From Methylomicrobium sp. (GTDB taxonomy: Bacteria; Pseudomonadota; Gammaproteobacteria; Methylococcales; Methylomonadaceae), in assembly GCA_018333785.1 (NCBI GenBank), contig JAGXSU010000107.1, positions 1 to 64,000 on the forward strand: a stretch of DNA of 64,000 bases, written 5' to 3'. The notes beneath the pieces were generated by a model. That model did not search any database. It worked only from the letters and a program-made list of their open reading frames with translations, and was not told where the DNA came from. Below, piece after piece: positions 18,759-28,205 of this stretch. A program made the translations under genes and the position numbers. Every line of letters begins with the position of its first letter. Position 1 is the first letter of the stretch.

Positions 18759-20552
18759 TCATTTCAGTTTTTGCACAAAATCATTGCTGATACGACAGCC
18801 ACCGACTTCAGGAAAATCAATGAGACTTTGCTCAAAATCGCGAAAAGCCGGATTCTGGAAAGACAGCCGGGCAATCTTGCCGTTAACGATTTCATACTCC
18901 AGTGCGCCGCCTTTAGGCCAGGGTGATCCGTCTTGAGTGGTAAACAGCATCAACCCGATATGACCCAATGGTTTTCCTTGTTCAATTGCAGGCCTTGAAC
19001 AAGTCAGCTCTTTGATAGCAAGCCAGTTGAAAACCTGTTCAACCTGCTGATAAGTCAGCACGACGCCCTCGCCGGAGATCGCAGTCACTCCCAGCAGATT
19101 TTCCAGACCGAAATCACCCAGATTATTTTGCAATAACACCTGGCCGTTGCCCTCTTTGGCAGTTGCAATCAGCGGATAAATTTGCCGCGCCATTTCGGTT
19201 GGATTTTTATTATTGATCACGGCGGTTAATTGACGACCAATGGATTGAACCGGACCTACAACACTTTCCTGTTTGCGACGCCCTGTTAATAGCGTCTCCC
19301 AGGTTTCATCGGTATTGACCGGCAAACCCATTTGCGCCATGGCGTCATAATCCGGTTTGGCCAGACAACCCGAAAAGTTCCTTTCGCGATATTCTTGGAG
19401 CGTACTCATTTTATAATCCCCCGCTAAAAATTTAGCTGCAGGAATCGTATAGTTTTGCCAATCAGTTGAAGAACCCAGAAAATAAAATAAAACCGCATTG
19501 CGATCGTATTTATTGAAACCCAGCTCTCTCAACACTCTTTTTAACTTGCGGCACTGACCTTCAACCTCGGCATATTTTTTCCAATCAGGCTGAAGATTGG
19601 GCTTATCCGCCGAATCCACTTTTTCAATCAGTGCTTTTAAATCGATACTGCCGTTTGCCGTTCGAATGGGCGAGCGCCATAATTCATCAAGACTGAGATC
19701 CTGGGCATTGGGTACATTTAATGAGGGATTTTTCAGCAGCAGTGTTCTACGCAATTCCGGATAAACTTTGAGTTCACCCAATAATTTGGGCTCGGAACTC
19801 AATATTTTGGTTGCACCATCGGCTATTTCGTATACAGGCAAACGGGTTTCATTCAGGACCACATCTTTACCCGACAAACGAACCAGCGATTGAAGGTTGT
19901 GGGTTTCACTGCTTACTTTTGCCGCCGAAGGAACCGTCTGAGCGGGTACGGGCACCTGCGCGCCAAATACCGGGGCGCCTTGAACCCACTCATTAGCCAT
20001 TTTACCCATCACGGCCACGCCAAGCCCAACACCGGTTATGGCCAATAAATTGGTCGTCGTATTGACGTCGCCGAGTAATTTGGTCACATTCGTATCGCTT
20101 TGATTACTGGTGACAAAGCTGTAATCGATGGCCGTTTCCTTACTCAAATCCAGTCTTAACCAGGGCGTTAATGCGGCTTTACGGGTCTCAAGGTTAAAAT
20201 TACACTTGCCTGCCCCCGCTTTATAAACCAACGCAGTTACATCCTGCTGATAGTTAACCGCCTCGTTTTTGACCTTAAAAATAACTGCAGCAGACGTTTC
20301 ATTGGTCTCATAGCTGGGCCCAATATCGGTGCAGCCCGCTTTTAAAGCATTGTCACCTTTTAATTCAAATTCAGAAATCAGCTGAACATAATAATCATCG
20401 CCATTATCTGAAGTGATACCCTCCGAAGGTGCGAGAGAGCTGGCCTTAGGCACCGGATAATCAAGAGCCAGCTGCCTTGACGTGGTACAGCCGCCTAATA
20501 CAACAGCACCCGCAACTAAATAATTTAAAAATCTAAATCTACTACACCACAT
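18759..20552 (-). CDS. Large lipoprotein of unrecognised family
   Basis: 597-residue protein with a lipoprotein signal (FLNYLVAGAVVLGGC, lipobox LGG-C), so it is probably anchored in the envelope. Near residue 170-185 a Gly/Ala-rich hydrophobic stretch (LLAITGVGLGVAVMG) could be a second membrane contact or an amphipathic segment. The rest is soluble with no motif I recognise. AAGG stands 7 bases before the ATG. It lies downstream of rlmG on the same strand, 57 bases apart, and 70 bases before fumarase, so co-transcription is possible. Confidence 0.65.
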   Translation of the reverse strand: MWCSRFRFLNYLVAGAVVLGGCTTSRQLALDYPVPKASSLAPSEGITSDNGDDYYVQLISEFELKGDNALKAGCTDIGPSYETNETSAAVIFKVKNEAVNYQQDVTALVYKAGAGKCNFNLETRKAALTPWLRLDLSKETAIDYSFVTSNQSDTNVTKLLGDVNTTTNLLAITGVGLGVAVMGKMANEWVQGAPVFGAQVPVPAQTVPSAAKVSSETHNLQSLVRLSGKDVVLNETRLPVYEIADGATKILSSEPKLLGELKVYPELRRTLLLKNPSLNVPNAQDLSLDELWRSPIRTANGSIDLKALIEKVDSADKPNLQPDWKKYAEVEGQCRKLKRVLRELGFNKYDRNAVLFYFLGSSTDWQNYTIPAAKFLAGDYKMSTLQEYRERNFSGCLAKPDYDAMAQMGLPVNTDETWETLLTGRRKQESVVGPVQSIGRQLTAVINNKNPTEMARQIYPLIATAKEGNGQVLLQNNLGDFGLENLLGVTAISGEGVVLTYQQVEQVFNWLAIKELTCSRPAIEQGKPLGHIGLMLFTTQDGSPWPKGGALEYEIVNGKIARLSFQNPAFRDFEQSLIDFPEVGGCRISNDFVQKLK

Positions 20553-20609
20553 GCTTTAACCTTGCTTCAAAGAAACATTACCCGGAAAGTGATAAACCTC
20601 ATCACTTCT

Positions 20610-21773
20610 TTAACCGGTTGCTTTAAAAACTACAAACTTGGCATTGCCGGCAACCAGAGACACCTGCCTGAAAAGGGTTTTAAGTGTCTGATGATAGCCC
20701 AGGTGCCGATTGCCAATCACCCACAAAGCGCCTTTTTTATTCAGTACTTGCCTGGCTTGCTTGAACATCCGTACTGCAATCATATCGCCTACCGTATGTT
20801 GTTGATGAAAGGGTGGATTACAAAGAATAACGTCCGCTGAACCGGGTTTAAATTCATTTAAACAATCGCCTGACCTGAATGTTGCGGCGGCAGTGTGACC
20901 GAACGCCGCGAGAAAATTTTCTCTTGCCGATGCAACTGCCATATAGGATTCATCGACAAAATGAATGACCGCTCCTGGATTTTTTGCAGCCGCCATCAGA
21001 CCTATCACGCCGTTACCGCAGCCCAAATCGATAATATCTCGGGCATCCGGCCACTGAGCCAGTTGCTCAAGAAAAAACCGGGCGCCTATGTCAAGACGCT
21101 CTCTTGAAAAGACATTGGCATGATTGACGATATCAAAATCAGTGCCTTCCAGTTTGTAACAACAGGGATAAGGATTTACCGGTACCGGCAAACGGGAATC
21201 AGGCTTCACGTCAATCAGTCGCGCTTTCTTCCTGGCCAGCGAGGTCGTCGTAGGTCCTATCAGCGTTTCCAGCAAGGTCCATATCGAACCGCTTAAAGCC
21301 TTGACCATGCCGGCAACGATCAGCCGGGTGCCCGGTTTAAGCAATGGCCGCAAGCCGATTAATTGATGTTCCAGCAGTGCTAAAGTCTTGGGTGCTTTAA
21401 TCAGAATCAAATCGAACAGGCCGGAAGGTTGATTCAGACTTGTCAAAAAAGTCACCGCGTCCTTAGCCCGGCCATTGGCATCCAGATTGATTCTGCTGGC
21501 CTGATGGCTAAGATAAGAATCGGACCAGACCACTGGCGCATAAGGTTGTAAAGCCACTGTCAAAGCCCCAAAGCCATCATTGATGATCAAAATGCGAGAC
21601 CCGGCTTCAGGCAAGTCGAGTTGATTCAACTCATTCAACAGCAACTCATCTGCCGCATCCCAGGCTCTTAAGAGCTCATTCCTTCTGGCGGGCAAACGTG
21701 ATAACACAAACTGTCCCTGGGGAACACCTATCAGATTATCGGCATTGCTTTCCAACTGCTTTTCAACCACCAT
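20610..21773 (-). CDS. rlmG: 23S rRNA (guanine-N2)-methyltransferase RlmG
   Basis: Methylates G1835 (E. coli numbering) of 23S rRNA at N2. 387 residues from ATG 21773, which has AAGGTG five bases ahead; an in-frame GTG two codons earlier is less likely. The protein has the duplicated methyltransferase fold of RsmC/RlmG: a degenerate N-terminal half and a C-terminal catalytic half with IIDLGCGNGVIGLMAA (SAM motif I) and VILCNPPFHQQHT (motif IV, NPPF). Close to the E. coli length (378). Confidence 0.9.
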   Translation of the reverse strand: MVVEKQLESNADNLIGVPQGQFVLSRLPARRNELLRAWDAADELLLNELNQLDLPEAGSRILIINDGFGALTVALQPYAPVVWSDSYLSHQASRINLDANGRAKDAVTFLTSLNQPSGLFDLILIKAPKTLALLEHQLIGLRPLLKPGTRLIVAGMVKALSGSIWTLLETLIGPTTTSLARKKARLIDVKPDSRLPVPVNPYPCCYKLEGTDFDIVNHANVFSRERLDIGARFFLEQLAQWPDARDIIDLGCGNGVIGLMAAAKNPGAVIHFVDESYMAVASARENFLAAFGHTAAATFRSGDCLNEFKPGSADVILCNPPFHQQHTVGDMIAVRMFKQARQVLNKKGALWVIGNRHLGYHQTLKTLFRQVSLVAGNAKFVVFKATG

Positions 21774-21871
21774 TAACACCTTGAAATTTTCCGGCTATTA
21801 TACCCCAGCGCCGCAAAACGCCGATATCAAGATACGGTTGTCGCGCGCCACTTAACCGGATAATAAACCTG

Positions 21872-22516
21872 ATGACATGTGAAAACGCCCGTATTCAAAC
21901 GCCTGATGACTTACTAATGGATCAACTCTGTCAAAATTTGGCCGAACAAGGCTGGGGTGTCCTTTGTGATTTTTTCTCACCGCTCTTGATTAAAGACCTT
22001 CGAAACGAAGTTATAAACCATGCCGGTTCAACCGGATTGACGCAAGCAGGCGTAGGACGAGGCCTTGACTATATGGTCGATCCATCGATAAGAAGCGATC
22101 AAACCCGCTGGTTATCCGCCGAGACAGCGGCACAAAGCCTTTATCTGGAACAGATGGAACACCTACGCCTGGGCATCAATCGACGGCTTTTTTTAGGTCT
22201 GACTTATTTTGAAAGCCATTTTGCGCTGTATGAGCCCGGAACGTTTTATGCCAAACATAAAGATAGCTTTCGAGGAGCAGCCAACCGGGTCCTGAGCACC
22301 GTCAGCTATTTGAATCCAGACTGGAAGGATGAGGACGGCGGCCAGTTGATTCTCTTTGATCCGGAGTCCGGCGCAGAAACGACCCGCATAAAACCCGAAG
22401 CAGGCACGCTGGCAGTCTTTCTCAGCGAAGAAATCGAACATGAAGTTTTGATGTCTCATGTACAACGTTTCAGCATCGCAGGCTGGTTTAGAGTAGACCA
22501 TCAACTATGCGGCTGA
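21872..22516 (+). CDS. 2OG-Fe(II) oxygenase, SM-20/prolyl hydroxylase type
   Basis: 214 residues. Iron ligands H129 and D131 (KHKD) and H190 (EEIEHEV), with R199 (QRFSIAGWFR) binding 2-oxoglutarate. The YEPGTFYAKHKDSF and DGGQLILFD stretches are typical of the bacterial prolyl-4-hydroxylase-like (PPHD/SM-20) group; a Pseudomonas member hydroxylates EF-Tu. Cytoplasmic. It diverges from rlmG with about 100 bases between starts. The substrate here is inferred only from family. Confidence 0.88.
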   Translation: MTCENARIQTPDDLLMDQLCQNLAEQGWGVLCDFFSPLLIKDLRNEVINHAGSTGLTQAGVGRGLDYMVDPSIRSDQTRWLSAETAAQSLYLEQMEHLRLGINRRLFLGLTYFESHFALYEPGTFYAKHKDSFRGAANRVLSTVSYLNPDWKDEDGGQLILFDPESGAETTRIKPEAGTLAVFLSEEIEHEVLMSHVQRFSIAGWFRVDHQLCG

Positions 22517-22618
22517 TTAAGACACCTTTTGGTCAATTACTACAACTGCCTGATTATTTGGCGAATTTCGTGAACTAACCGCAGTTTTATTTTCATTTAA
22601 GCCGGGCTTGATTATAGA

Positions 22619-23182
22619 ATGTCAGAAAGAAACTCAAAGACACAATTAATGATGGAAACCATGCAACTGACGGTGGGTAAAAAATTTGATCACGACATAC
22701 CTGATGAAGGTATGAGCATCGTTCTGGTTAACGGCGCGCCGTTGCTGACCTTCAATTTTTCAGTTACTAAAAAGCACATTGACTGCTTTTTGAACGGTTC
22801 TGCCTCATTTGGCTTATTTAACGAAAACGATACCTTGTTTTTTTTGTTCAAAATCGATAAGTTTCTGGACTGGTCGGATCTTGCCTTTACCATTCATTTG
22901 GCCGGCGATGAGAAAGTGGAAGACAATGAAGGCTATCTGCCTTTTCATTTGGTGTTAGTGGAGTCGAAAACCAGTATCATCAAAGGCTTAAGGGTGGTTA
23001 CCGTATCACCGGCTTTCAGGGCTATGCTGAGCCGGATTACCCGGCAACAGGCCAATGAAAAATTCGATACGATCACCTATTACAAAAAAATAGGCGCGGC
23101 CTACAAGGCCTACCCGTCTGCCAGCGACATGCTAAAAAAAGCGTTAATCATCGAAAAAGGCGGCGTGACCTTACCCAAATGA
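22619..23182 (+). CDS. Unrecognised protein, 187 residues
   Basis: No signal peptide or clear membrane span. The middle alternates beta strands and loops (GMSIVLVNGAPLLTFNFSV, NDTLFFLFKIDKFLDWSDLAFTIHLAG) and the C-terminus has Lys-rich helices (YYKKIGAAYKAYPSASDMLKKALIIEKGG). It lies between the oxygenase and the restriction locus; its end is 10 bases from the convergent hsdR end. Length, codon phase and composition support a real gene, but I cannot name a family. Confidence 0.6.
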   Translation: MSERNSKTQLMMETMQLTVGKKFDHDIPDEGMSIVLVNGAPLLTFNFSVTKKHIDCFLNGSASFGLFNENDTLFFLFKIDKFLDWSDLAFTIHLAGDEKVEDNEGYLPFHLVLVESKTSIIKGLRVVTVSPAFRAMLSRITRQQANEKFDTITYYKKIGAAYKAYPSASDMLKKALIIEKGGVTLPK

Positions 23183-23192
23183 ACTGAAATAA

Positions 23193-26100
23193 TCAATAAT
23201 GCTCTTCAATATACCCATAAGCCTTATTAAAAAGTTCCTTGTCCTTACCCAATCCAAATTGCGCCAGGGTCAATAACAAGGCTTTCTGAATTTCACGTGG
23301 GCCGCTATTGGATTTTTGCCAACCATCAAAACGGGTCGCTTTAACGATCTTGTCTATCTGCTCCACGATGTCCTGAATCACTTTGGGTGTGCTATCGGGC
23401 CTGGTTTCCAGAAAGAGTTTGGTTAATGCCTGGATGTTATCTTCTTCAGTGACTACTTTTTCATCCAGCTCTCGTTCCAGATGTACCGCTTGCTTTGCAG
23501 CATCCAGCAGGCCTTTCAGCCAGTCTATGGCTTTGATAACCCCCGCTTCATAATCTTGACGTAGTTTTTCCAGACGTTCGCCCAGTGCAACAAACTTGGG
23601 ATTTTCATGACCTCGCAAACGCCCCATCAGGTTAATTTCCAACTGCCTTGCGCGTTTTTCCTGTTCCTTCTCAGTTAACGTAAAAACTGCATGCTCATCC
23701 ATAATCAGTTCGTCAATATCATCACGAATGCGGGTTATATCGGTATTCTCGTGAATCATCTTGATCACTTCAGGCCCTAATGCCGCCCACACCAAAGCAC
23801 CTGTTTGACCAATGGGTCGCACGGATTCATAGATCTGCGCCAGCCACGTAAAGTCTTGTCGATACGGTGCTAAAAACGGATCAGGACTAATCGCGGTCCA
23901 CAGCTTATTCAACACACCAAAAGCAGCAGCAAACGCATCACGCTTTTCATTAGTTGGTAAACATTCCTGCGCGGCCATAATGCCGTCAAAACCGTCTACC
24001 GTGCGATCGATGTTAGGAAAGAATGCCAAACAATTTTCCAGTTGCAGCGGAAACAGTTCTTTAAACGCCTCTATGCCTTCAATCACACCTTCAATTTCTT
24101 CCGGGTTATAAGCCAAAGCAGAGCGTAAATTCTCAAACACACCAAGATAGTCAATGATCAACCCCAACTCTTTACGAATGCCGTCAATCTCAAATAAACG
24201 ATTGGTGCGGCACATCGCTTGAAGCAAGGTATGGTCTCGAAGGGGTTTATCCAGATACATGCAATAACAAATCGGTGGATCAAAACCGGTTAATAATTTC
24301 GCGGTGACGATAATCAGCTGTAACGCATGGCTTGGGTCTTTGTACTCTTCAATCAGGTCTTTTTGTTTTTGCTCGTCGCCATCAAAGTGTTGCCAGCGTT
24401 CAAAATCAGCTTCCTGAATCGGCAGTTCCAATTCTTGTTTCCAGCGCAACCAATCTTTGTTCTGTTTGCCTTTTTTATCGCCCTCAGTGGCTTTTATCGG
24501 CGCTTGGTCAATGTTCATGACCACTTCTACCGCATCAAAACCCAGACGATTGCCCAATAAGTAATACATCTGCACACAGGCTTCGCGGTCGTAGACCACC
24601 ACCATGCCTTTCATCTTTTTGGGTTTAACATGGCTGGCAAAGTGCTCGGCAATATCCGCGCTAATGGCCTCCATGCGCTTGGGTGCTTTCAGTAAAATAG
24701 CCAGCTTGCCAGCCCGTTTTGAAAGCGCCGCTTTTTCATCGTCATCCAGATTGTTTTCTGTAACCAGTCGCTGAAACTCTTCGTCAATCGCTGCTTGATC
24801 AACACGCAACTCAGCCAAGCGCGGTTCAAACTTAACCGGATTGGTCGCGCCATCCCGAATCGACTGCTTATAGCTGTAGCGATTCATGTAACGGCCTTCA
24901 TCTTCCTCCGCACCGAACAGCTTGAAGGTATTGCGTTCCAGGCTAGATATAGGCGTACCGGTTAAGCCGTAAAAGTGAGCATTTGGTAAAGCCCAGCGCA
25001 TTTTGTCGCCTAACGAGCCTTCCTGCGTGCGATGCGCCTCATCCACTAACACGATGATGTTGTCGCGTGGATTCAGGCCGTTATGATCGTTGGCGTCAAT
25101 TTCAACGTCTTTAAACTTAAAGATTGTGGTGATCAAAATGCCGCGACTATCTTGCTCAATCAGTTGCCCCAGCTTTTTACAACTGCGCACTTTGATCAGA
25201 TTCTTTACATCCGCACCGCCAAAGGTTTCATTGATTTGCGTATCCAAATCGCGACGATCAACCACCACTAACACCGTCGGATTTTTTAGTTCGTTATCAG
25301 CACGTAACATACGCGCTGCATACAGCATCAATAGCGATTTACCCGAACCTTGAAAATGCCAAATCAGTCCTTTACGCGGATAACCGGCTTTAACCCGATC
25401 CGCAATCTGTTTGGCCGCTTCAAATTGAGGATAGCGCGGTAATATCTTGCTGCGTTTTGGTGGTGTGTGCTTGCCGGTTTTGATCGTAGAAAACAGCGCA
25501 AAAGAATGCAACAACTGCAACAGAGTTTGCGGATTTAACAAGCCTTCGGCACTGCCCAGCACCGCCGCTAAGGTTAACGGAATCTCATCGCGTTGACTGG
25601 TTGTATGCCACGGCCCCCAGTCATTAACACCCGCATTGATAGCGCCATAAGCAAAGGTTTTACCTTCACTGGCAAAGCACAATAAATTCGGTACAAAGAA
25701 CGGTTCTACATTTTTCCAGTAGTGTTTTTGCCCGCCCATAAAATCCGCAGCGCCATCCTGCCAGCTAATAGAGGGACGGGTAGCCGATTTGACTTCACCC
25801 ACCACTAACGGAATACCATTCACATAAAGCACAATATCAAAATAAACTTCAGTGGTCGCAAGGTAGTGAACCTGCTGCGACACCACAAAATGGTTGTTTT
25901 CAATCTGGTTAAAGTCAATCAGGTTGATGGTGACATGATCGCCATCTTGACCAAACGGCAAAGTCTTTTCCGCCATCAGCCATTCGTTAAAGTTTTCGTT
26001 GGCTTTAACCAGGCCGGTATGTTTGGCTTCTAAAATGACACCGCGCAGCTTATAAATCACTTCATCGGCATAATCGGGATTGGCGGCAATATCGGGATTT

Positions 26101-26264
26101 AACGAACACAACGCCGCTTTTAGCCATTCATCCACAAAGATGTCACTGACCTGTTTCGGCAAATCATCACCGTGACAGTAATTCCACTTTACACCGCTTA
26201 ATTGTTTTAGGCAGTCAATAATTCCATTTTCGGTTACGGTTTGTTCGTTAAACATATTCGCCAT
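23193..26264 (-). CDS. hsdR: Type I restriction endonuclease subunit R
   Basis: ATP-dependent translocase and nuclease of a type I restriction system, 1023 residues. Nuclease motif near the N-terminus: D143 ... E157-V-K159 (FDIVLY and VVGEVKS). Motor: Walker A GSGKS at 306-310, DEAH at 408-411, TGTPIS next, and helicase motif VI near QAMCRTNR. The C-terminus is long and helical, where HsdM contact is expected. The gene is complete. Its start shares one base with the hsdS stop (TAATG). The two hsdM genes, hsdS and hsdR lie on one strand; hsdR is last. Confidence 0.96.
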   Translation of the reverse strand: MANMFNEQTVTENGIIDCLKQLSGVKWNYCHGDDLPKQVSDIFVDEWLKAALCSLNPDIAANPDYADEVIYKLRGVILEAKHTGLVKANENFNEWLMAEKTLPFGQDGDHVTINLIDFNQIENNHFVVSQQVHYLATTEVYFDIVLYVNGIPLVVGEVKSATRPSISWQDGAADFMGGQKHYWKNVEPFFVPNLLCFASEGKTFAYGAINAGVNDWGPWHTTSQRDEIPLTLAAVLGSAEGLLNPQTLLQLLHSFALFSTIKTGKHTPPKRSKILPRYPQFEAAKQIADRVKAGYPRKGLIWHFQGSGKSLLMLYAARMLRADNELKNPTVLVVVDRRDLDTQINETFGGADVKNLIKVRSCKKLGQLIEQDSRGILITTIFKFKDVEIDANDHNGLNPRDNIIVLVDEAHRTQEGSLGDKMRWALPNAHFYGLTGTPISSLERNTFKLFGAEEDEGRYMNRYSYKQSIRDGATNPVKFEPRLAELRVDQAAIDEEFQRLVTENNLDDDEKAALSKRAGKLAILLKAPKRMEAISADIAEHFASHVKPKKMKGMVVVYDREACVQMYYLLGNRLGFDAVEVVMNIDQAPIKATEGDKKGKQNKDWLRWKQELELPIQEADFERWQHFDGDEQKQKDLIEEYKDPSHALQLIIVTAKLLTGFDPPICYCMYLDKPLRDHTLLQAMCRTNRLFEIDGIRKELGLIIDYLGVFENLRSALAYNPEEIEGVIEGIEAFKELFPLQLENCLAFFPNIDRTVDGFDGIMAAQECLPTNEKRDAFAAAFGVLNKLWTAISPDPFLAPYRQDFTWLAQIYESVRPIGQTGALVWAALGPEVIKMIHENTDITRIRDDIDELIMDEHAVFTLTEKEQEKRARQLEINLMGRLRGHENPKFVALGERLEKLRQDYEAGVIKAIDWLKGLLDAAKQAVHLERELDEKVVTEEDNIQALTKLFLETRPDSTPKVIQDIVEQIDKIVKATRFDGWQKSNSGPREIQKALLLTLAQFGLGKDKELFNKAYGYIEEHY

Positions 26265-27433
26265 TACATTACATTCCTGTTAATGATTGCATTAAATATG
26301 TCTCTGTTTTTATGAATTTTTTCCTCAATGACCATATCTGGGAACAAAGCTAATTTATCCATAATATTTTTCTGAACCTTGATAGGAGGTAATGGAATTT
26401 CAAATTCACCTAAACTAGTAAGAGAAACATTTGGCCTTGCATTGTCCACTTTGCTTAGACCAAAATGTCGCTGTCCTCTTGTGCTATAAAACTGAGCTAA
26501 CAACCATCTTGGGTCCAAATCAGAAGAAGGCCTCATTAAAGCTACAGCTTGATTTACATTAGCATTTTTGTAACTTCCATCCCAAATGGCGCAACGCCCA
26601 ATAGATGCACCGACAATATTTACAAGAACATCGTCTTTTTTTAAACGGGATCGTTTAAGATTGACCTCAGAAAATTCATTCGGAATAAACTTAGGCTCAC
26701 TGATGTCAACTATTTCATTCAAAACGTTTTCTGATGTGACAAAAAGTGTTCCATTATCAACGTATTCAAATCCTTGCCATCTTGGTGATGCTCCTTTTGT
26801 TATAAGTTCACAAACATTAAAGGCTTTTACTTTTTTCCATGGATTACCATCAATATCGTAAATTAGGCGATTATCAGATATTCTCCTTCTAGCAAATAAA
26901 GAGGCCTCTTTAACTGTTAACAGACTATTTTCAACATCGAAGATCTTTTGACACACTTCCACAATCTTTTTCTGGTTTGTTTTGTCTGGCATTGGAAACT
27001 CTTGTTGAGCTAATGATTTCCATTTAATTGTTGGAGATAATGAGCCTTCCGATATAGCAACAGCCCGATTCATAAACATATTCGACAGCATAAAAAATGG
27101 CAAAAACTCAGGTATCACCGTTTCAGAATTTGCCTCCAAAACCATTGCGTGTGCCGAACAAATACAATCCCAATCTGCCACACCTAATTTACGTTGATAA
27201 GCTCTGCGTTTACCAAAAATGATTTGGCCCTTTTTGACTAGCAGCTTTTGACCTTCAACATCGCTGGGTACGCCATGTCGTTTGATTCTTAAGCTATCGG
27301 GGTCTAAGTGCTCAAGCCCAACATAGATGTTTAGATTGGTTTCAGTCGGTTCTACACGCTTGGAAATATGTTTAGCCATATCTCCAAACTTCACCATGCG
27401 CCATCCTTCCGGTAGCTGTTTGTCATTACTCAT
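26264..27433 (-). CDS. hsdS: Type I restriction system specificity subunit S
   Basis: 389 residues with the two-half layout of HsdS: a target recognition domain (about 1-150, WRMVKFGDMAKHISK start and QQEFPMPDKTNQKKIVEVCQKI helix) and a second one (about 185-385, with NGTLFVTSENVL and EIPLPPIKVQKNIMDKL helix). Each half ends in a helical spacer as expected. The DNA target cannot be predicted. Base composition is visibly more AT-rich than the neighbours, common for exchanged specificity genes. It follows the toxin gene with no spacer (TGAATG) and overlaps hsdR by one base. Confidence 0.92.
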   Translation of the reverse strand: MSNDKQLPEGWRMVKFGDMAKHISKRVEPTETNLNIYVGLEHLDPDSLRIKRHGVPSDVEGQKLLVKKGQIIFGKRRAYQRKLGVADWDCICSAHAMVLEANSETVIPEFLPFFMLSNMFMNRAVAISEGSLSPTIKWKSLAQQEFPMPDKTNQKKIVEVCQKIFDVENSLLTVKEASLFARRRISDNRLIYDIDGNPWKKVKAFNVCELITKGASPRWQGFEYVDNGTLFVTSENVLNEIVDISEPKFIPNEFSEVNLKRSRLKKDDVLVNIVGASIGRCAIWDGSYKNANVNQAVALMRPSSDLDPRWLLAQFYSTRGQRHFGLSKVDNARPNVSLTSLGEFEIPLPPIKVQKNIMDKLALFPDMVIEEKIHKNRDIFNAIINRNVM

Positions 27434-27706
27434 TCAAGTCCCTTTGTAAATATCGCCTCTATTACCGGCTTTTACTAAAAAAATAAACAATTTATCCGCT
27501 TCTAACTGATAAATTAAGCGATATTGACCTACACGCAAACGATATAAACCTTCATACCCTTGCATGATCTTTATATCCAGCTGCTGATTTGGAAAAGGGT
27601 TGTCTTTTAACAACTCTAATTTATCGGATATATCCTGACGCTGTTTTTCATTAAGCTTTTCAAGAAACTTGGTAACACTTTTATGCAGCAGCAAACGATA
27701 ACTCAT
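27434..27706 (-). CDS. RelE/ParE family toxin
   Basis: 90-residue basic protein with the RelE-type pattern: YRLLLHKSVTKFLEKLNEKQRQDI, then LLKDNPFPNQQ, IMQGYEGLYRLRVGQYRLIYQLEADKLFIFLVKAGNRGDIY. The GLYRLRVGQYRLIY core is the family hallmark. RelE proteins cleave mRNA on the ribosome. The gene overlaps its presumed antitoxin by 4 bases (27703-27706). It sits inside the restriction operon, directly before hsdS. Confidence 0.88.
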   Translation of the reverse strand: MSYRLLLHKSVTKFLEKLNEKQRQDISDKLELLKDNPFPNQQLDIKIMQGYEGLYRLRVGQYRLIYQLEADKLFIFLVKAGNRGDIYKGT

Positions 27707-27903
27707 TTAACCGTTTCCCACTCATCAAACTCGCTGTAATCGCCTTGCGCAATTTGGGTTAAACATTTTTGAACATGGTGATGCTCTTCTTTTGTTAGCT
27801 CATCCTCATCTAAAATATGGCAACGCTGCTCAGGTAATAATTTAATAAAATCCAGAATAGTTTGATAACTCTCATCTTCAACTTCTAACAGAATGGTTTT
27901 CAT
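27703..27903 (-). CDS. Probable antitoxin of the RelE-type pair
   Basis: 66-residue acidic protein placed directly before the toxin with a 4-base overlap, as usual for type II pairs. The N-terminus MKTILLEVEDESYQTILDFIKLLPEQRCHIL resembles antitoxins of the Phd/RelB kind only loosely; the C-terminus is very acidic (GDYSEFDEWE), fitting a toxin-wrapping tail. No clear DNA-binding motif is seen. Assigned from position and charge. Confidence 0.75.
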   Translation of the reverse strand: MKTILLEVEDESYQTILDFIKLLPEQRCHILDEDELTKEEHHHVQKCLTQIAQGDYSEFDEWETVK

Positions 27904-27905
27904 CG

Positions 27906-28205
27906 TTAATCCTCTTTATTGTCTCTGGAGTGAAACGCTTCACGATCAAACAGTTCAGTTTTAATACGGCCTCGATATTTTAGCAGCGCAGCCAGTGCTT
28001 TTGCTTTACGGTTTTGTTGATCTTCATCGTTAATTCTTTCAAAATCGACATCAGAACCCACATTAGGCATCTTGCTCAAAGCTACGGTAAAGTTTTCGTT
28101 ATCCCGTTTATTTAAAATAGCCAATCCAAATGATTGCGACCCTTTAGGCGCCAAATTTTCTTCGGGGCTGTTGATTAAATCCTCTTGAGATAATTCATCA
28201 TTCAT
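27906..28205 (-). CDS. Unrecognised small protein in the restriction operon
   Basis: 99 residues, hydrophilic. The first 25 residues are acidic, the middle has GSQSFGLAILNKRDNENFTVALSKMP, and the end is basic-acidic mixed (KALAALLKYRGRIKTELFDREAF). It overlaps the end of hsdM by 8 bases and precedes the antitoxin by 2 bases, so it is in the same operon. A regulator or an additional antitoxin is possible; nothing in the sequence decides. Confidence 0.6.
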   Translation of the reverse strand: MNDELSQEDLINSPEENLAPKGSQSFGLAILNKRDNENFTVALSKMPNVGSDVDFERINDEDQQNRKAKALAALLKYRGRIKTELFDREAFHSRDNKED

